A DNA stretch of 64,000 bases from positions 1 through 64,000 of the forward strand of contig NZ_SCVC01000040.1 in NCBI RefSeq assembly GCF_004297405.1, read 5' to 3'. Source of the stretch: Reyranella sp. (lineage in GTDB: Bacteria > Pseudomonadota > Alphaproteobacteria > Reyranellales > Reyranellaceae). The position numbers were made by a program, and so were the translations under genes. Shown in pieces: positions 34,559 to 41,687 of the stretch; the stretch's first letter is position 1; each line of letters opens with the position of its first letter. The notes beneath the pieces were generated by a model. It had not been told where the DNA came from. It did not search any database and saw only the letters and a list, made by a program, of their open reading frames with translations.

Positions 34559-35154
34559 TGCTCAAGATCCTGGGCAAGGCGACATCGATCAATGTCCGCA
34601 AGGTCCTGTGGACCTGCGAGGAACTGGGAGTTGCCTACACGCGGCACGATTCGGGGCCGGAGCTGACGCAGAACCCCAACGGCCTCGTGCCGGTGATCGT
34701 CGATGGCAATTTCGTGCTGTGGGAAAGCAACACGATCATCCGTTACCTCGCCAACAAGCAAAGCGCGGAAACCCTGCTGCCGCGCGATCCACGCCGTCGT
34801 GCCGAGATCGAGAAATGGATCGACTGGCAGGCGACAGAGTTCAACACTGCCTGGCGCTATGCCTTTTCGGCCATCGCCCGACGCAATCCCGCCTACGATG
34901 ATCCACACCAGATCGAAGCGTCGAAGAAGGAATGGATGCGCATGGTCGGCATCGTCGAGGCGCAACTTGCCACGACGGGCGCCTACATCGCCGGCGATCG
35001 CTTCACGCTGGCCGACATCCCGATCGGCCTGTCGGTCAATCGCTGGTTCATGACGGCGATGGAGCGACCGGCGTTTCCAGCCGTCGCGGCCTACTATGGC
35101 CGGCTGAGCGAGCGGCCGGCCTTCCTGAAGCACGGCCGCAACGGCGTCGATTGA
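34558..35154 (+). CDS. Glutathione S-transferase family protein 1
   Basis: 198 residues. N-terminal thioredoxin-like domain: LGKATSINVRKVLWTCEELG, the cis-Pro segment NPNGLVPVI and glutathione-binding WESNTIIRYLAN. All-helical C-terminal domain follows, with YIAGDRFTLADIPIG as the conserved N-cap box. ATG shares a base with the gntK TGA (34558). A detoxification or isomerase role cannot be assigned from sequence. Confidence 0.9.
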   Translation: MLKILGKATSINVRKVLWTCEELGVAYTRHDSGPELTQNPNGLVPVIVDGNFVLWESNTIIRYLANKQSAETLLPRDPRRRAEIEKWIDWQATEFNTAWRYAFSAIARRNPAYDDPHQIEASKKEWMRMVGIVEAQLATTGAYIAGDRFTLADIPIGLSVNRWFMTAMERPAFPAVAAYYGRLSERPAFLKHGRNGVD

Positions 35155-35167
35155 TTGCCGCGGTCGG

Positions 35168-35662
35168 TCATTCCCGAACGGGCGGACCTTCCAGCACCAG
35201 CGGCGCATCGACGGCGGGCTTCACGCCGGGATCGAGGCGGGCGCAGCCGGCGCTCAGCCCATCGCCTGGCGCTTTCTCGACCGGCGCGATGAAGAGAGCC
35301 GAGACTTTCAGCTCGCCGATCTTGAGGCGGGCTTCGCTCAGCCATCGCGTCGCGCGTATGGAGGCACCACCCTTGTCGAGCCGGATCCAGCCGCAGAGCA
35401 GGGTGCTCTCACCTGAAGTGTCGATGCGCACATACGCCCGGTCGTCGCCCTTGAACGATCCGCCCGCGGTGTTCACCCGCCATTCGAACGGCACGGCGCG
35501 GTAGAGCTTCGCGTCCTCGACCGACACGTCGGTCCCGCCGATATAGTCAGTCCGCGCCAGCGATGGGTCGCGGAGCCAGCCTTTGTGGGCGGCAAAACCG
35601 AGGGTGAGCAGCACGACACCAAGCAGCAGGATCGCCCATCGGGGCATCGACGTGAGATGCAT
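35168..35662 (-). CDS. Membrane-anchored hypothetical protein
   Basis: 164 residues, not recognised. The N-terminus has one membrane segment (about 8-28, RWAILLLGVVLLTLGFAAHK) and then a mostly polar domain with two Cys (STLLCGWIRLD and LSAGCARLDPG), probably outside the cytoplasmic membrane. Starts 2 nt after the stop of the upstream SDR gene on the same strand, so the two form one operon. Could equally be an uncleaved signal peptide. Confidence 0.75.
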   Translation of the reverse strand: MHLTSMPRWAILLLGVVLLTLGFAAHKGWLRDPSLARTDYIGGTDVSVEDAKLYRAVPFEWRVNTAGGSFKGDDRAYVRIDTSGESTLLCGWIRLDKGGASIRATRWLSEARLKIGELKVSALFIAPVEKAPGDGLSAGCARLDPGVKPAVDAPLVLEGPPVRE

Positions 35663-35664
35663 GG

Positions 35665-36429
35665 TCAGGCCAGGATCGTCGTCAGACCGCCATCGACCAC
35701 CAGCGTATGGCCGGTGATGTAGGCGCCGGCGTCGGAGGCCAGGAGCAGCAACGCGCCACGCAGGTCTTCGGGCTTGCCCCAGCGGCTGGCCGCAGTACGG
35801 CGCTCCAGCATGTCGCTGAAGTCGCGGTTCTTCTGCAGCGCCACGTTGATCTCCGTGCGGATGTAGCCCGGTGCGATGGCGTTCACCGTGATGTTGGGGC
35901 CGAGTTCCGCCGCCAGCGTCTTGGTGAGGCCAACGACACCATGCTTGGCCGCGACATAGCCCGCCACCGAGGCGCGGCCGAGGATTGCCATGACCGAGGA
36001 GATGTTGACGATGCGGCCGTACTTGCGCTTCAGCATGTGGCGGCCGACTTCGCGCGCCACGACGAACTGGGCGACGAGGTCCGTCTCGATCGTCTTGCGA
36101 AACGTCTCGGTCGGTGTGTCGACGGCATCCTGACGGTAGAGGATGCCGGCATTGTTGATCAGCACGTCGATGCGTCGGTGCCGGCGCACGATCGCCTCGA
36201 CCTGCTGGCAGACGGCCGCTTCGTCGGTGATATCCAGCGGCACGACATGGGCCTTGCCGCCCTTGCGCGTGATCGCGCGTACGGTGGTCTCGAGTTCCTT
36301 CACGGTGCGGCCGGCGCAGAGGACGGTGGCGCCAGCGCCTGCCAAGGTCAGCGCCATGTCGCGACCCAATCCGCGCGATGCGCCGGTCAGCAGAACGACG
36401 CGCCCCTTCATCGAAAACAGATCGGCCAT
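35665..36429 (-). CDS. SDR oxidoreductase 3 (gluconate 5-dehydrogenase-like)
   Basis: 254 residues from ATG 36429. TGASRGLG, LINNAGILYRQ, NISSVMAILG and YVAAK make a complete classical SDR. The opening MADLFSMKGRVVLLTGASRG resembles gluconate 5-dehydrogenase (IdnO-type) enzymes, which would fit the gnd/gntK pair nearby, but related SDRs share this opening and the assignment is tentative. Divergent from SDR 4, 81 nt between starts. Confidence 0.88.
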   Translation of the reverse strand: MADLFSMKGRVVLLTGASRGLGRDMALTLAGAGATVLCAGRTVKELETTVRAITRKGGKAHVVPLDITDEAAVCQQVEAIVRRHRRIDVLINNAGILYRQDAVDTPTETFRKTIETDLVAQFVVAREVGRHMLKRKYGRIVNISSVMAILGRASVAGYVAAKHGVVGLTKTLAAELGPNITVNAIAPGYIRTEINVALQKNRDFSDMLERRTAASRWGKPEDLRGALLLLASDAGAYITGHTLVVDGGLTTILA

Positions 36430-36510
36430 GTTCCGCCCGCGCTCCCACTTCTTTGCTTTGCGGGGCGATCCTAGCCTATGAAAGGGGCCGCGAGATATCG
36501 GGAGAGAAGC

Positions 36511-37311
36511 ATGGCGAAATCGAACAAGGTCGCGATCGTAACGGGCTCGGCGACAGGTCTGGGCGCTGCATGTGCGATCGATCTGGCAGGCCGCGGCTGG
36601 AACGTCGTGATCAACTACACCAAGAGCAAGAAGGAAGCCGACGCGACCTACGAGGCGGTGAAGGCCAAGGGTGTCGAAGCTATCCTGGTGCAGGCCGACA
36701 TGGGCCAGGACGCGGACTGCAAGAAGCTCGCCGCCGAGACTATGAAGAAGTGGGGCCGTATCGACGGCCTGATCAACAATGCCGGTACGACCAAGTTCCA
36801 GAACCAGGGCGACCTCGACGGTGTGACGCCGGAGGACTTCGATCGCATCCTGAGGGTCAACGTCACCGGCCCCTACATGATGAGCCGGGCCGTCTATCCC
36901 ACGATGAAGAAGCAGTGGGACGAGAACCAGGATCGTGGCTCGATTGTGAACATCTCCTCGATCGCGGGCGTGATGGGTGTCGGCACGTCGATCCCCTACG
37001 CGGCCTCGAAGGGCGCGCTCAACACGCTGACGCTGTCCCTGGCGCGCTGGTTCGGGCCGGCGGTTCGTGTGAACACCGTGTGTCCGGGCTTCATCCAGAC
37101 GCGCTGGCTGCTGGGCGCTCTGGGCGAGGAGAACTATGAAAAGCTGAAGCAAGCCCAGGAACAGACGACGCCGTTGCGCCAGGCCGGCACGCCCGAGCAG
37201 ATGGCCGAGGCGGCGATCTTCTTCCTGACCAGCGCCAGCAACATCACCGGCGAATTCCTGATCGTCGATGCCGGCACGCATCTCGGCGGCTTGCCGATGA
37301 AGGGCCGGTAG
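36511..37311 (+). CDS. SDR oxidoreductase 4
   Basis: 266 residues from ATG 36511, preceded by CGGGAGAGAAGC. TGSATGLG is the cofactor loop, LINNAGTTKFQNQGD, NISSIAGVMGVG and YAASK the remaining signatures. The opening KVAIVTGSATGLGAACAIDL and the segment VNVTGPYMMSRAVYPTMKKQ point to a 3-oxoacyl-ACP-reductase-like enzyme; substrate not assignable. The fourth SDR within 6 kb. Convergent with the GntR gene, 14 nt between stops. Confidence 0.9.
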   Translation: MAKSNKVAIVTGSATGLGAACAIDLAGRGWNVVINYTKSKKEADATYEAVKAKGVEAILVQADMGQDADCKKLAAETMKKWGRIDGLINNAGTTKFQNQGDLDGVTPEDFDRILRVNVTGPYMMSRAVYPTMKKQWDENQDRGSIVNISSIAGVMGVGTSIPYAASKGALNTLTLSLARWFGPAVRVNTVCPGFIQTRWLLGALGEENYEKLKQAQEQTTPLRQAGTPEQMAEAAIFFLTSASNITGEFLIVDAGTHLGGLPMKGR

Positions 37312-37325
37312 TTCGCTCCTGTCTT

Positions 37326-37988
37326 TCAGTCCGCCGCGTCGTTTGCCGCGGCGGCGTGCGCCCGCGCGAAGGCTTCGGCGGCTTTGTGGACGTGGCGCGT
37401 CGCCAGCAATGCCGCCAATTCCTCGTCACCGTCGATCACGGCGGCCAGGATGCCGGCATGTTCCTTCCAGTCCTCGCGGGCACGGTCGCGGCCGTTGATA
37501 GCGAAGGCGATGCTGGTGCGTTCACGCAGGGAGCGCATCACCTCCGTCAGCACCGAGTTGCGGCTGGCTTCGGCCAGGCGCTCGTGGAACTCGCCGTTCA
37601 GTCGCGCAAGCTGATCGGGCGTGCCGGTCTCCGCGGCCTCGTTGCCGCGCTTCAGCGTCTCGCGTAGCTGCGCCACGATCTCGGGGTCGTGACGGCGCGC
37701 CGCCAGGCGGGCGTTCTGGCCCTCCAGCAGGGCGCGGACTTCCACCAGCTCGGCCACTATCTCTGGCGTTATCTCGGCCACGGTGGCGCCGCGGCGCGGC
37801 TCCAACCGCACCAGCCCTTCGATGGAAAGGCCGAGCAGGGCCTCGCGCACCGGCACGCGCGATACGCCGAGATCGGCGGAGAGCCTGTCCTCGACCAGAC
37901 GCTCGCCGGGACGGAACTTGCCTTCGAGGATCTGACCGCGAATCTGGTCGCTGACGACTTTGCTAAGAGAGGTGCGGTCGGCGGCCAT
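37326..37988 (-). CDS. GntR-family (FCD/FadR-type) transcriptional regulator
   Basis: 220 residues from ATG 37988 (AADRTSLSKVVSDQIRGQIL). Winged helix-turn-helix: LEGKFRPGERLVEDRLSADL and GVSRVPVREALLGLSIEGLV. The FCD effector domain follows with a metal-type pattern (EVRALLE, NGEFHERLAEAS, KEHAGILAAVIDGD with conserved Asp/His). It is the last gene of the operon reading left from 39181. The TTGTATACAA palindromes upstream of that operon have the form FadR/VanR-subfamily regulators bind, so autoregulation is likely. Confidence 0.92.
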   Translation of the reverse strand: MAADRTSLSKVVSDQIRGQILEGKFRPGERLVEDRLSADLGVSRVPVREALLGLSIEGLVRLEPRRGATVAEITPEIVAELVEVRALLEGQNARLAARRHDPEIVAQLRETLKRGNEAAETGTPDQLARLNGEFHERLAEASRNSVLTEVMRSLRERTSIAFAINGRDRAREDWKEHAGILAAVIDGDEELAALLATRHVHKAAEAFARAHAAAANDAAD

Positions 37989-37990
37989 GA

Positions 37991-38416
37991 TCAGGCCTTC
38001 AAGGTCGCCATGAAGGCGGCGATGCCGGCTTCGCAGCAGGCGATGTCCTGTTCGCCGTTGCCGCCGGAGGCTGCGACGGAGCCGACGCACTGGCCGTCGA
38101 CGAAGATCGGAAAGCCGCCCACGAACACCGTGAAGCGGCCTTCGTGCTGGGTGAAGATGCCGAACGCCTCTTCACCGGGATAGGCGTTCTTGTAATTGTC
38201 GGTGCGCTTGCGATGGCCCGCCGCGGTGAACGCCTTGTTCATCGCGATCTGGACGCTCGTCACCTTGCCACCGTCGAGCCGTCGGAGCGCAATCGGATAG
38301 CCCGCATTGTCGGCCACGCAGAGGACCTCGGGGATACCGAGCTCCTCTGCTTTCTTCTGCGCCGCGTCGAGGATGGTGTGTGCCTCGGCGAGGGTGAGAG
38401 TGTTGTAGGTATGCAC
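37991..38416 (-). CDS. GlcG/HbpS family (DUF336) protein
   Basis: 141 residues. LTLAEAHTILDAAQKKAEEL, VADNAGYPIALRRLDGG and the C-terminal GGFPIFVDGQCVGSVAASGG are the DUF336 signature. Family members bind heme (HbpS) or accompany glycolate and propanediol catabolism (GlcG); the biochemical role is mostly undefined. Its stop lies 2 nt before the GntR start, and it is 27 nt downstream of the metal oxidase. The context suggests an oxidative catabolic unit. Confidence 0.88.
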   Translation of the reverse strand: MHTYNTLTLAEAHTILDAAQKKAEELGIPEVLCVADNAGYPIALRRLDGGKVTSVQIAMNKAFTAAGHRKRTDNYKNAYPGEEAFGIFTQHEGRFTVFVGGFPIFVDGQCVGSVAASGGNGEQDIACCEAGIAAFMATLKA

Positions 38417-38443
38417 GCTTCGATCCCTGGCTACGCTACGAGA

Positions 38444-39181
38444 TTAGGCTGCGAGCTTCTTACCTTCCGCCTGCGGCTGCACCAGGAACTTGCGATAGAG
38501 GCCGTCGAGATAGAGGCGGCGCATCATGGTCGCTTCCTTGACGAGCCGGACGCAGGCCGTGCGCTGTTCGTCTGTGGTGGCGTACTTCTCCACGATCTCG
38601 AAGCCTTTCTCGCCATGTTCGGCATCAGCCACGATATGCAGGGTGAAGAAGGTCACCTCATCCTCGGCGAAGCCGTACTTCTCGAGGAGAGGCGGCGTGG
38701 TCTTGCTGTAGATGCGCGGCACCTGGCTTTCGAGGCCGATCAGCAGGCCCGACAGTGCTTCGACGAAGGGTTTGTGAGCCTGCGTGGCGCACCAGCTTTG
38801 CAGGCCCATGGTTTCGGGCAAGAGCTCACCATTGACCTGGGCTGCCAGGACTTCCGACCGCTTCATGCCGCAGGTCTCGGCAAAGTCGAGCAGGAGATCG
38901 GAATGACGCACGGCCGCGAAGTCGCCGGAGCCGACGAAGCCTTCTTCCTCGGTGATGTTCTCCAGCAGGAAGTGCTGCACGTCCCAATGCGGGCAGGAAG
39001 CGTAGACGACACCCAACCACTCCGAGAAGTGGCTCACATAATGGAAGTGCTGCTTTACCCACTCGCCCAGCAGCCGCCGGTCGAGCTTTCCCGAGGTCCA
39101 GGCCTCGCTCCAGGGATGTACGGCCGAATGACGCTGTTCGATCGCTTCTTCGAGAGCCTGACGGAACGCACTCTTTGCCAT
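38444..39181 (-). CDS. Heme-oxygenase-like metal oxidase (PqqC/TenA/CADD-like)
   Basis: 245 residues from ATG 39181 with AGGAGG 6 nt upstream. The all-helical PqqC/TenA fold is suggested by HPWSEAWTSG, the segment ENITEEEGFVGSGD and the helix TLHIVADAEHGEKGFEIVEK. In that helix His182, Asp186 and His189 (H-x3-D-x2-H), with Glu151 about 31 residues earlier, resemble the ligand spacing known for CADD-type diiron oxidases. Glu78-80 and His93 are further candidates. This points to O2 activation rather than thiaminase or cofactor-free PqqC chemistry. First gene of the operon with GlcG and GntR. Confidence 0.82.
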   Translation of the reverse strand: MAKSAFRQALEEAIEQRHSAVHPWSEAWTSGKLDRRLLGEWVKQHFHYVSHFSEWLGVVYASCPHWDVQHFLLENITEEEGFVGSGDFAAVRHSDLLLDFAETCGMKRSEVLAAQVNGELLPETMGLQSWCATQAHKPFVEALSGLLIGLESQVPRIYSKTTPPLLEKYGFAEDEVTFFTLHIVADAEHGEKGFEIVEKYATTDEQRTACVRLVKEATMMRRLYLDGLYRKFLVQPQAEGKKLAA

Positions 39182-39209
39182 TTGAGGCCTCCTTCGGGTT
39201 GGAAGCATG

Positions 39210-39221
39210 ATTGTATACAAT
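39210..39221. promoter_or_regulatory. GntR-type operator, site 1 (perfect palindrome)
   Basis: ATTGTATACAAT is a perfect 12-bp palindrome containing TTGTATACAA, which matches the TNGTNNACNA form of FadR-subfamily GntR operators. It overlaps the -10 box of the leftward promoter. Its centre is 52 bp (five helical turns) from site 2. Confidence 0.75.
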
Positions 39222-39239
39222 TTTGCTGATATGAGTCAA
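39210..39239 (-). promoter_or_regulatory. Promoter of the oxidase-GlcG-GntR operon
   Basis: On the minus strand TTGACT (39239-39234) and TACAAT (39215-39210) are 18 bp apart, each one base from consensus. The -10 box forms one half of the perfect palindrome at 39210-39221, so a bound repressor would cover it. Transcription would start around 39203, giving a leader of about 20 nt containing the AGGAGG site. Confidence 0.65.
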
Positions 39240-39241
39240 AA

Positions 39242-39271
39242 TTGAATCGAAATCCTCCAATATTGTATACT
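39242..39271 (+). promoter_or_regulatory. Promoter of the Rieske oxygenase gene (leaderless)
   Basis: TTGAAT (39242-39247) and TATACT (39266-39271) are 18 bp apart; the -10 differs from consensus at one base. The predicted transcription start, about 7 nt after the -10, falls on the A of the ATG at 39278. There is no Shine-Dalgarno sequence before this ATG, which agrees with a leaderless mRNA. Confidence 0.6.
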
Positions 39272-39273
39272 AA
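39262..39273. promoter_or_regulatory. GntR-type operator, site 2
   Basis: ATTGTATACTAA repeats the first nine bases of site 1 and keeps the core TTGTATAC. It covers the -10 of the rightward Rieske promoter, mirroring the arrangement at site 1. The right half-site is less perfect, so weaker binding or cooperativity with site 1 is expected. Confidence 0.65.
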
Positions 39274-39277
39274 ATAT

Positions 39278-40093
39278 ATGAAAACCGAGGATTACACCGG
39301 CGGCGACGCCTTCCAGACCGAGAAACGCACGGTTTTCTCGGGCGATTGGCTGCCGCTCTGCGCGGAGGCCCAGATCGGGCGTCCAGGGGACTTCCTGGCG
39401 GCCAGCGTGGGGGGCTGGAGCGTCTTTGGTGTTCGTGACGGGGAAGGCGTTGTACGCGTCCTCCGTAATGCCTGTCGGCACCAGAACATGCAGGTCGTGG
39501 GGACACCCTCGGGCAACTGCCAGAGCTTCCGCTGCCGCTTCCATGGTTGGACCTATGACCTTCAGGGCCGCTTTCTGAGCGCCCCAGCGCCAGTCGCCCC
39601 CAAGGATCTGCAGTCGACGGATCTGCATCTGGCCAACCTGGCCTGCACGACCGTCTCAGGCCTCGTGTTCTTCAGCCTGGGCTCATCGGCAGCCGCGCCA
39701 GAGCTCGGCGGCGATCTGCCAGCTTACGGCGGCACATTGGCGACCGATATCGGCTGCAACTGGAAAGTCTGCGTCGAGCATCTGCTGGCCGAGCACGGGC
39801 CATCATCGGACTTGCTGTGGCGTTGGCCGTTGCTGGCGGTGCGCCGGGCGGGAGCGCTCGCGATCGTCGAGCAGATCGTCCCGCACACGTTCCTGCGCAC
39901 GCGACTCTTCACCCATGTCTTTGGTGGCGCTGTCGAAGAGCACACCCCGGCGGTGGGCCTCATCAAGCAAGCCTGCGAGCAGTTGCAGGCTGATCGAACT
40001 GCAGGAACTGCGTGCGCGAGTGACGGCGCATTGATCGTCGATTTCCACCGTCGTCTGGCATCGGCCTATGCGCAGGAACCCGCGGCAACCTGA
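39278..40093 (+). CDS. Compact Rieske non-heme iron oxygenase
   Basis: 271 residues from ATG 39278. The Rieske [2Fe-2S] ligands are clear: CRH in RNACRHQNMQVVG and CRFH in FRCRFHGWTYDLQG, 17 residues between them. A catalytic-domain start follows: NWKVCVEHLLAEHGP contains the H-x4-H pair that binds mononuclear iron in ring-hydroxylating oxygenases, and DGALIVDFHRRL near the end resembles their C-terminal region. At 271 residues it is about 100 shorter than normal alpha subunits, so either a minimal oxygenase or a specialised electron-transfer protein. Divergent from the GntR operon and under the same operators. Confidence 0.82.
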   Translation: MKTEDYTGGDAFQTEKRTVFSGDWLPLCAEAQIGRPGDFLAASVGGWSVFGVRDGEGVVRVLRNACRHQNMQVVGTPSGNCQSFRCRFHGWTYDLQGRFLSAPAPVAPKDLQSTDLHLANLACTTVSGLVFFSLGSSAAAPELGGDLPAYGGTLATDIGCNWKVCVEHLLAEHGPSSDLLWRWPLLAVRRAGALAIVEQIVPHTFLRTRLFTHVFGGAVEEHTPAVGLIKQACEQLQADRTAGTACASDGALIVDFHRRLASAYAQEPAAT

Positions 40094-40232
40094 ACGTGCT
40101 GTGTCGTGGCCTGTCCGGAGAAGAGTTTTTCTTTCGGATAATCTCCCCTCATGGAGCGCTGTAACTCTTCTCCATGGCGCGTAAAGGCAGCAGGCCCAAG
40201 ATCATCCGAACACATTCGGAGGTCCTGCCCCC

Positions 40233-41081
40233 ATGACGCTGCAAGAAAATCTCGAAATCCTGTCCAACCTGTCCCACGTCACCGCCGACATGAACTATCT
40301 CGTGCCGATGACGGAGCGGCCGCGCAACTACACGTTCGATCCGCCGGCAGGCGTGCCGCGTACCAATGCCGAGCATGAGGCGCATGCGGTGAAGATCCGC
40401 GATGCCCGACCGATTGCCGATCACGTGTCGCTCGACGCCAATGGGTTCGCACTGCTGCAGCATCGCAGCGCGGTGAAGGATTTCTTCGACGATGAGGAAG
40501 TGCGTCGTGTCTACTATCCCGAGGTCGAGCGCCTCGTGAAGCAGGCGACGGGCGCCTATCGTGTTCACATCTTCGACCATACGACCCGCCGCCGCGTGCC
40601 CGACGCGGAGACGCAGGCCGATGCGCCGCGCCAGCCGGTGCGTCGCGTCCATATCGATCACACCGCGCGGTCCGGTCCGCAACGCGTGCGCGACCTGTTG
40701 CCGGACGAGGCAGAGGAGCTGCTGATGGGGCGCGTCCAGGTCATCAACCTGTGGCGGCCGATCAAGGGTCCGCTGCAGGATTCACCGCTCGCCGTATGCG
40801 ACGCAACAACCATCCATTCCGACGATCTGGTGCCGTCCGATCTCGTCTACCCGCATCGTGTCGGTGAGACCTATTCCGTGAAGTACAATCCGACGCATCG
40901 CTGGTACTACGTGCCGCAGATGCAGACCGACGAAGCACTTCTCCTGAAGTGCTCCGATACGTCCACCGGCGTCCCCGCGCGCTTCACACCGCACAGCGCC
41001 TTCACCGATCCGACCGCGGCGGTTGACGCTCCGCCGCGGGAGAGCATCGAGGTGCGGACGCTGGTATTCCACCGCAGCTAA
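40233..41081 (+). CDS. CmcJ/NvfI-type oxygenase family protein
   Basis: 282 residues. Features of the CmcJ/AsqK/NvfI family of iron/2-oxoglutarate-like enzymes: YRVHIFDHTTRRR, RRVHIDHTARSGPQRVRDLL (His-x-Asp type metal site), the segment INLWRPIKGPLQDSPLAVCD and the end RESIEVRTLVF. Known relatives act in cephamycin methoxylation, fungal endoperoxide formation and similar reactions, but most bacterial members are uncharacterised. 139 nt after the Rieske gene, same strand; cotranscription is possible. GGAGG lies 10 nt before the ATG. Confidence 0.82.
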   Translation: MTLQENLEILSNLSHVTADMNYLVPMTERPRNYTFDPPAGVPRTNAEHEAHAVKIRDARPIADHVSLDANGFALLQHRSAVKDFFDDEEVRRVYYPEVERLVKQATGAYRVHIFDHTTRRRVPDAETQADAPRQPVRRVHIDHTARSGPQRVRDLLPDEAEELLMGRVQVINLWRPIKGPLQDSPLAVCDATTIHSDDLVPSDLVYPHRVGETYSVKYNPTHRWYYVPQMQTDEALLLKCSDTSTGVPARFTPHSAFTDPTAAVDAPPRESIEVRTLVFHRS

Positions 41082-41085
41082 GACA

Positions 41086-41120
41086 GTTGAGGGCGTGCCA
41101 ATGAGTGGCGCGCCCTCGAC
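41086..41120. terminator. Long hairpin between convergent genes
   Basis: Bases 41086-41100 pair with 41106-41120 as a continuous 15-bp stem (two G-T wobbles, at 88/118 and 96/110) with loop ATGAG. It sits between the CmcJ-type gene (+) and the phosphatase gene (-). No T run follows on the + strand, so it may act as a two-way terminator or mRNA 3'-end stabiliser. Confidence 0.6.
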
Positions 41121-41122
41121 GA

Positions 41123-41677
41123 CTACGCCGGGATTTCGTGGCCGCGGCCGATGTTGCGGATGATCTCGGTGAGGTGCGGCTTCACCTTGAGCAGCGCCTT
41201 ACGGTAGGCGACGAGCCCCCGCAGCATCGCGCCGTCGCGCTTCAGAAGCGTATCGGCAAACTGGACCATGCGCGTGTTGGGCCAGCCATGCTTGCGCAGT
41301 TCGAGCAGCTTCAGGAAGGCTTGTTCTTCGTAACCCGGCGCATTCTGCGCCATGAGGATGGCTGCAGCCGCGGTCGAGCGCGAGACGCCGGCATGGCAGT
41401 GCACCAGCACATGGCCGTCGGGCCGCGCGTGGATGCGCTCGCCGAACGCCAGCACCTTCTCGATATGCGCCGGCGTGCAGGCTTCGAAGCCCGGATACTC
41501 CGCGACCACGTCGTCGAAGCGGATCAACTCGTGGTCGATCTCGAAATAGTCGTCGAGCGCCAGCGGGCGGGGCTCGTGGGTGTCGATGATCGACAGGACA
41601 TGGCTGACGCCGACCGAGCAATGCTGCGGCAGCTCGGGGATGCCGCAGATGGTGACCTTGAAAGGGGGGAGGGACAT
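41123..41677 (-). CDS. Dual-specificity/tyrosine-type protein phosphatase
   Basis: 184 residues. The P-loop VHCHAGVSRSTAAA has the HCx5RS active site with the Cys nucleophile and Arg; an Asp in the loop near IDHELIRFDDVV is a likely general acid. Bacterial homologues are usually annotated as tyrosine phosphatases, and some dephosphorylate lipids or nucleotides. 10 nt downstream of the TauE/SafE gene on the same strand, so probably one operon. Confidence 0.88.
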   Translation of the reverse strand: MSLPPFKVTICGIPELPQHCSVGVSHVLSIIDTHEPRPLALDDYFEIDHELIRFDDVVAEYPGFEACTPAHIEKVLAFGERIHARPDGHVLVHCHAGVSRSTAAAAILMAQNAPGYEEQAFLKLLELRKHGWPNTRMVQFADTLLKRDGAMLRGLVAYRKALLKVKPHLTEIIRNIGRGHEIPA

Positions 41678-41687
41678 GGGTTCCAGT

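Noticed and set aside
31449..37311. Four SDR genes as a recent tandem array or genomic island
   Set aside because: The four differ clearly in sequence, strand and motif detail, and base composition matches the neighbours, so there is no sign of recent amplification or transfer.
38144..39229. 361-codon plus-strand frame opposite the oxidase and GlcG genes
   Set aside because: The minus strand holds two recognisable proteins with good ribosome-binding sites; the plus frame has none and runs through the operator region.
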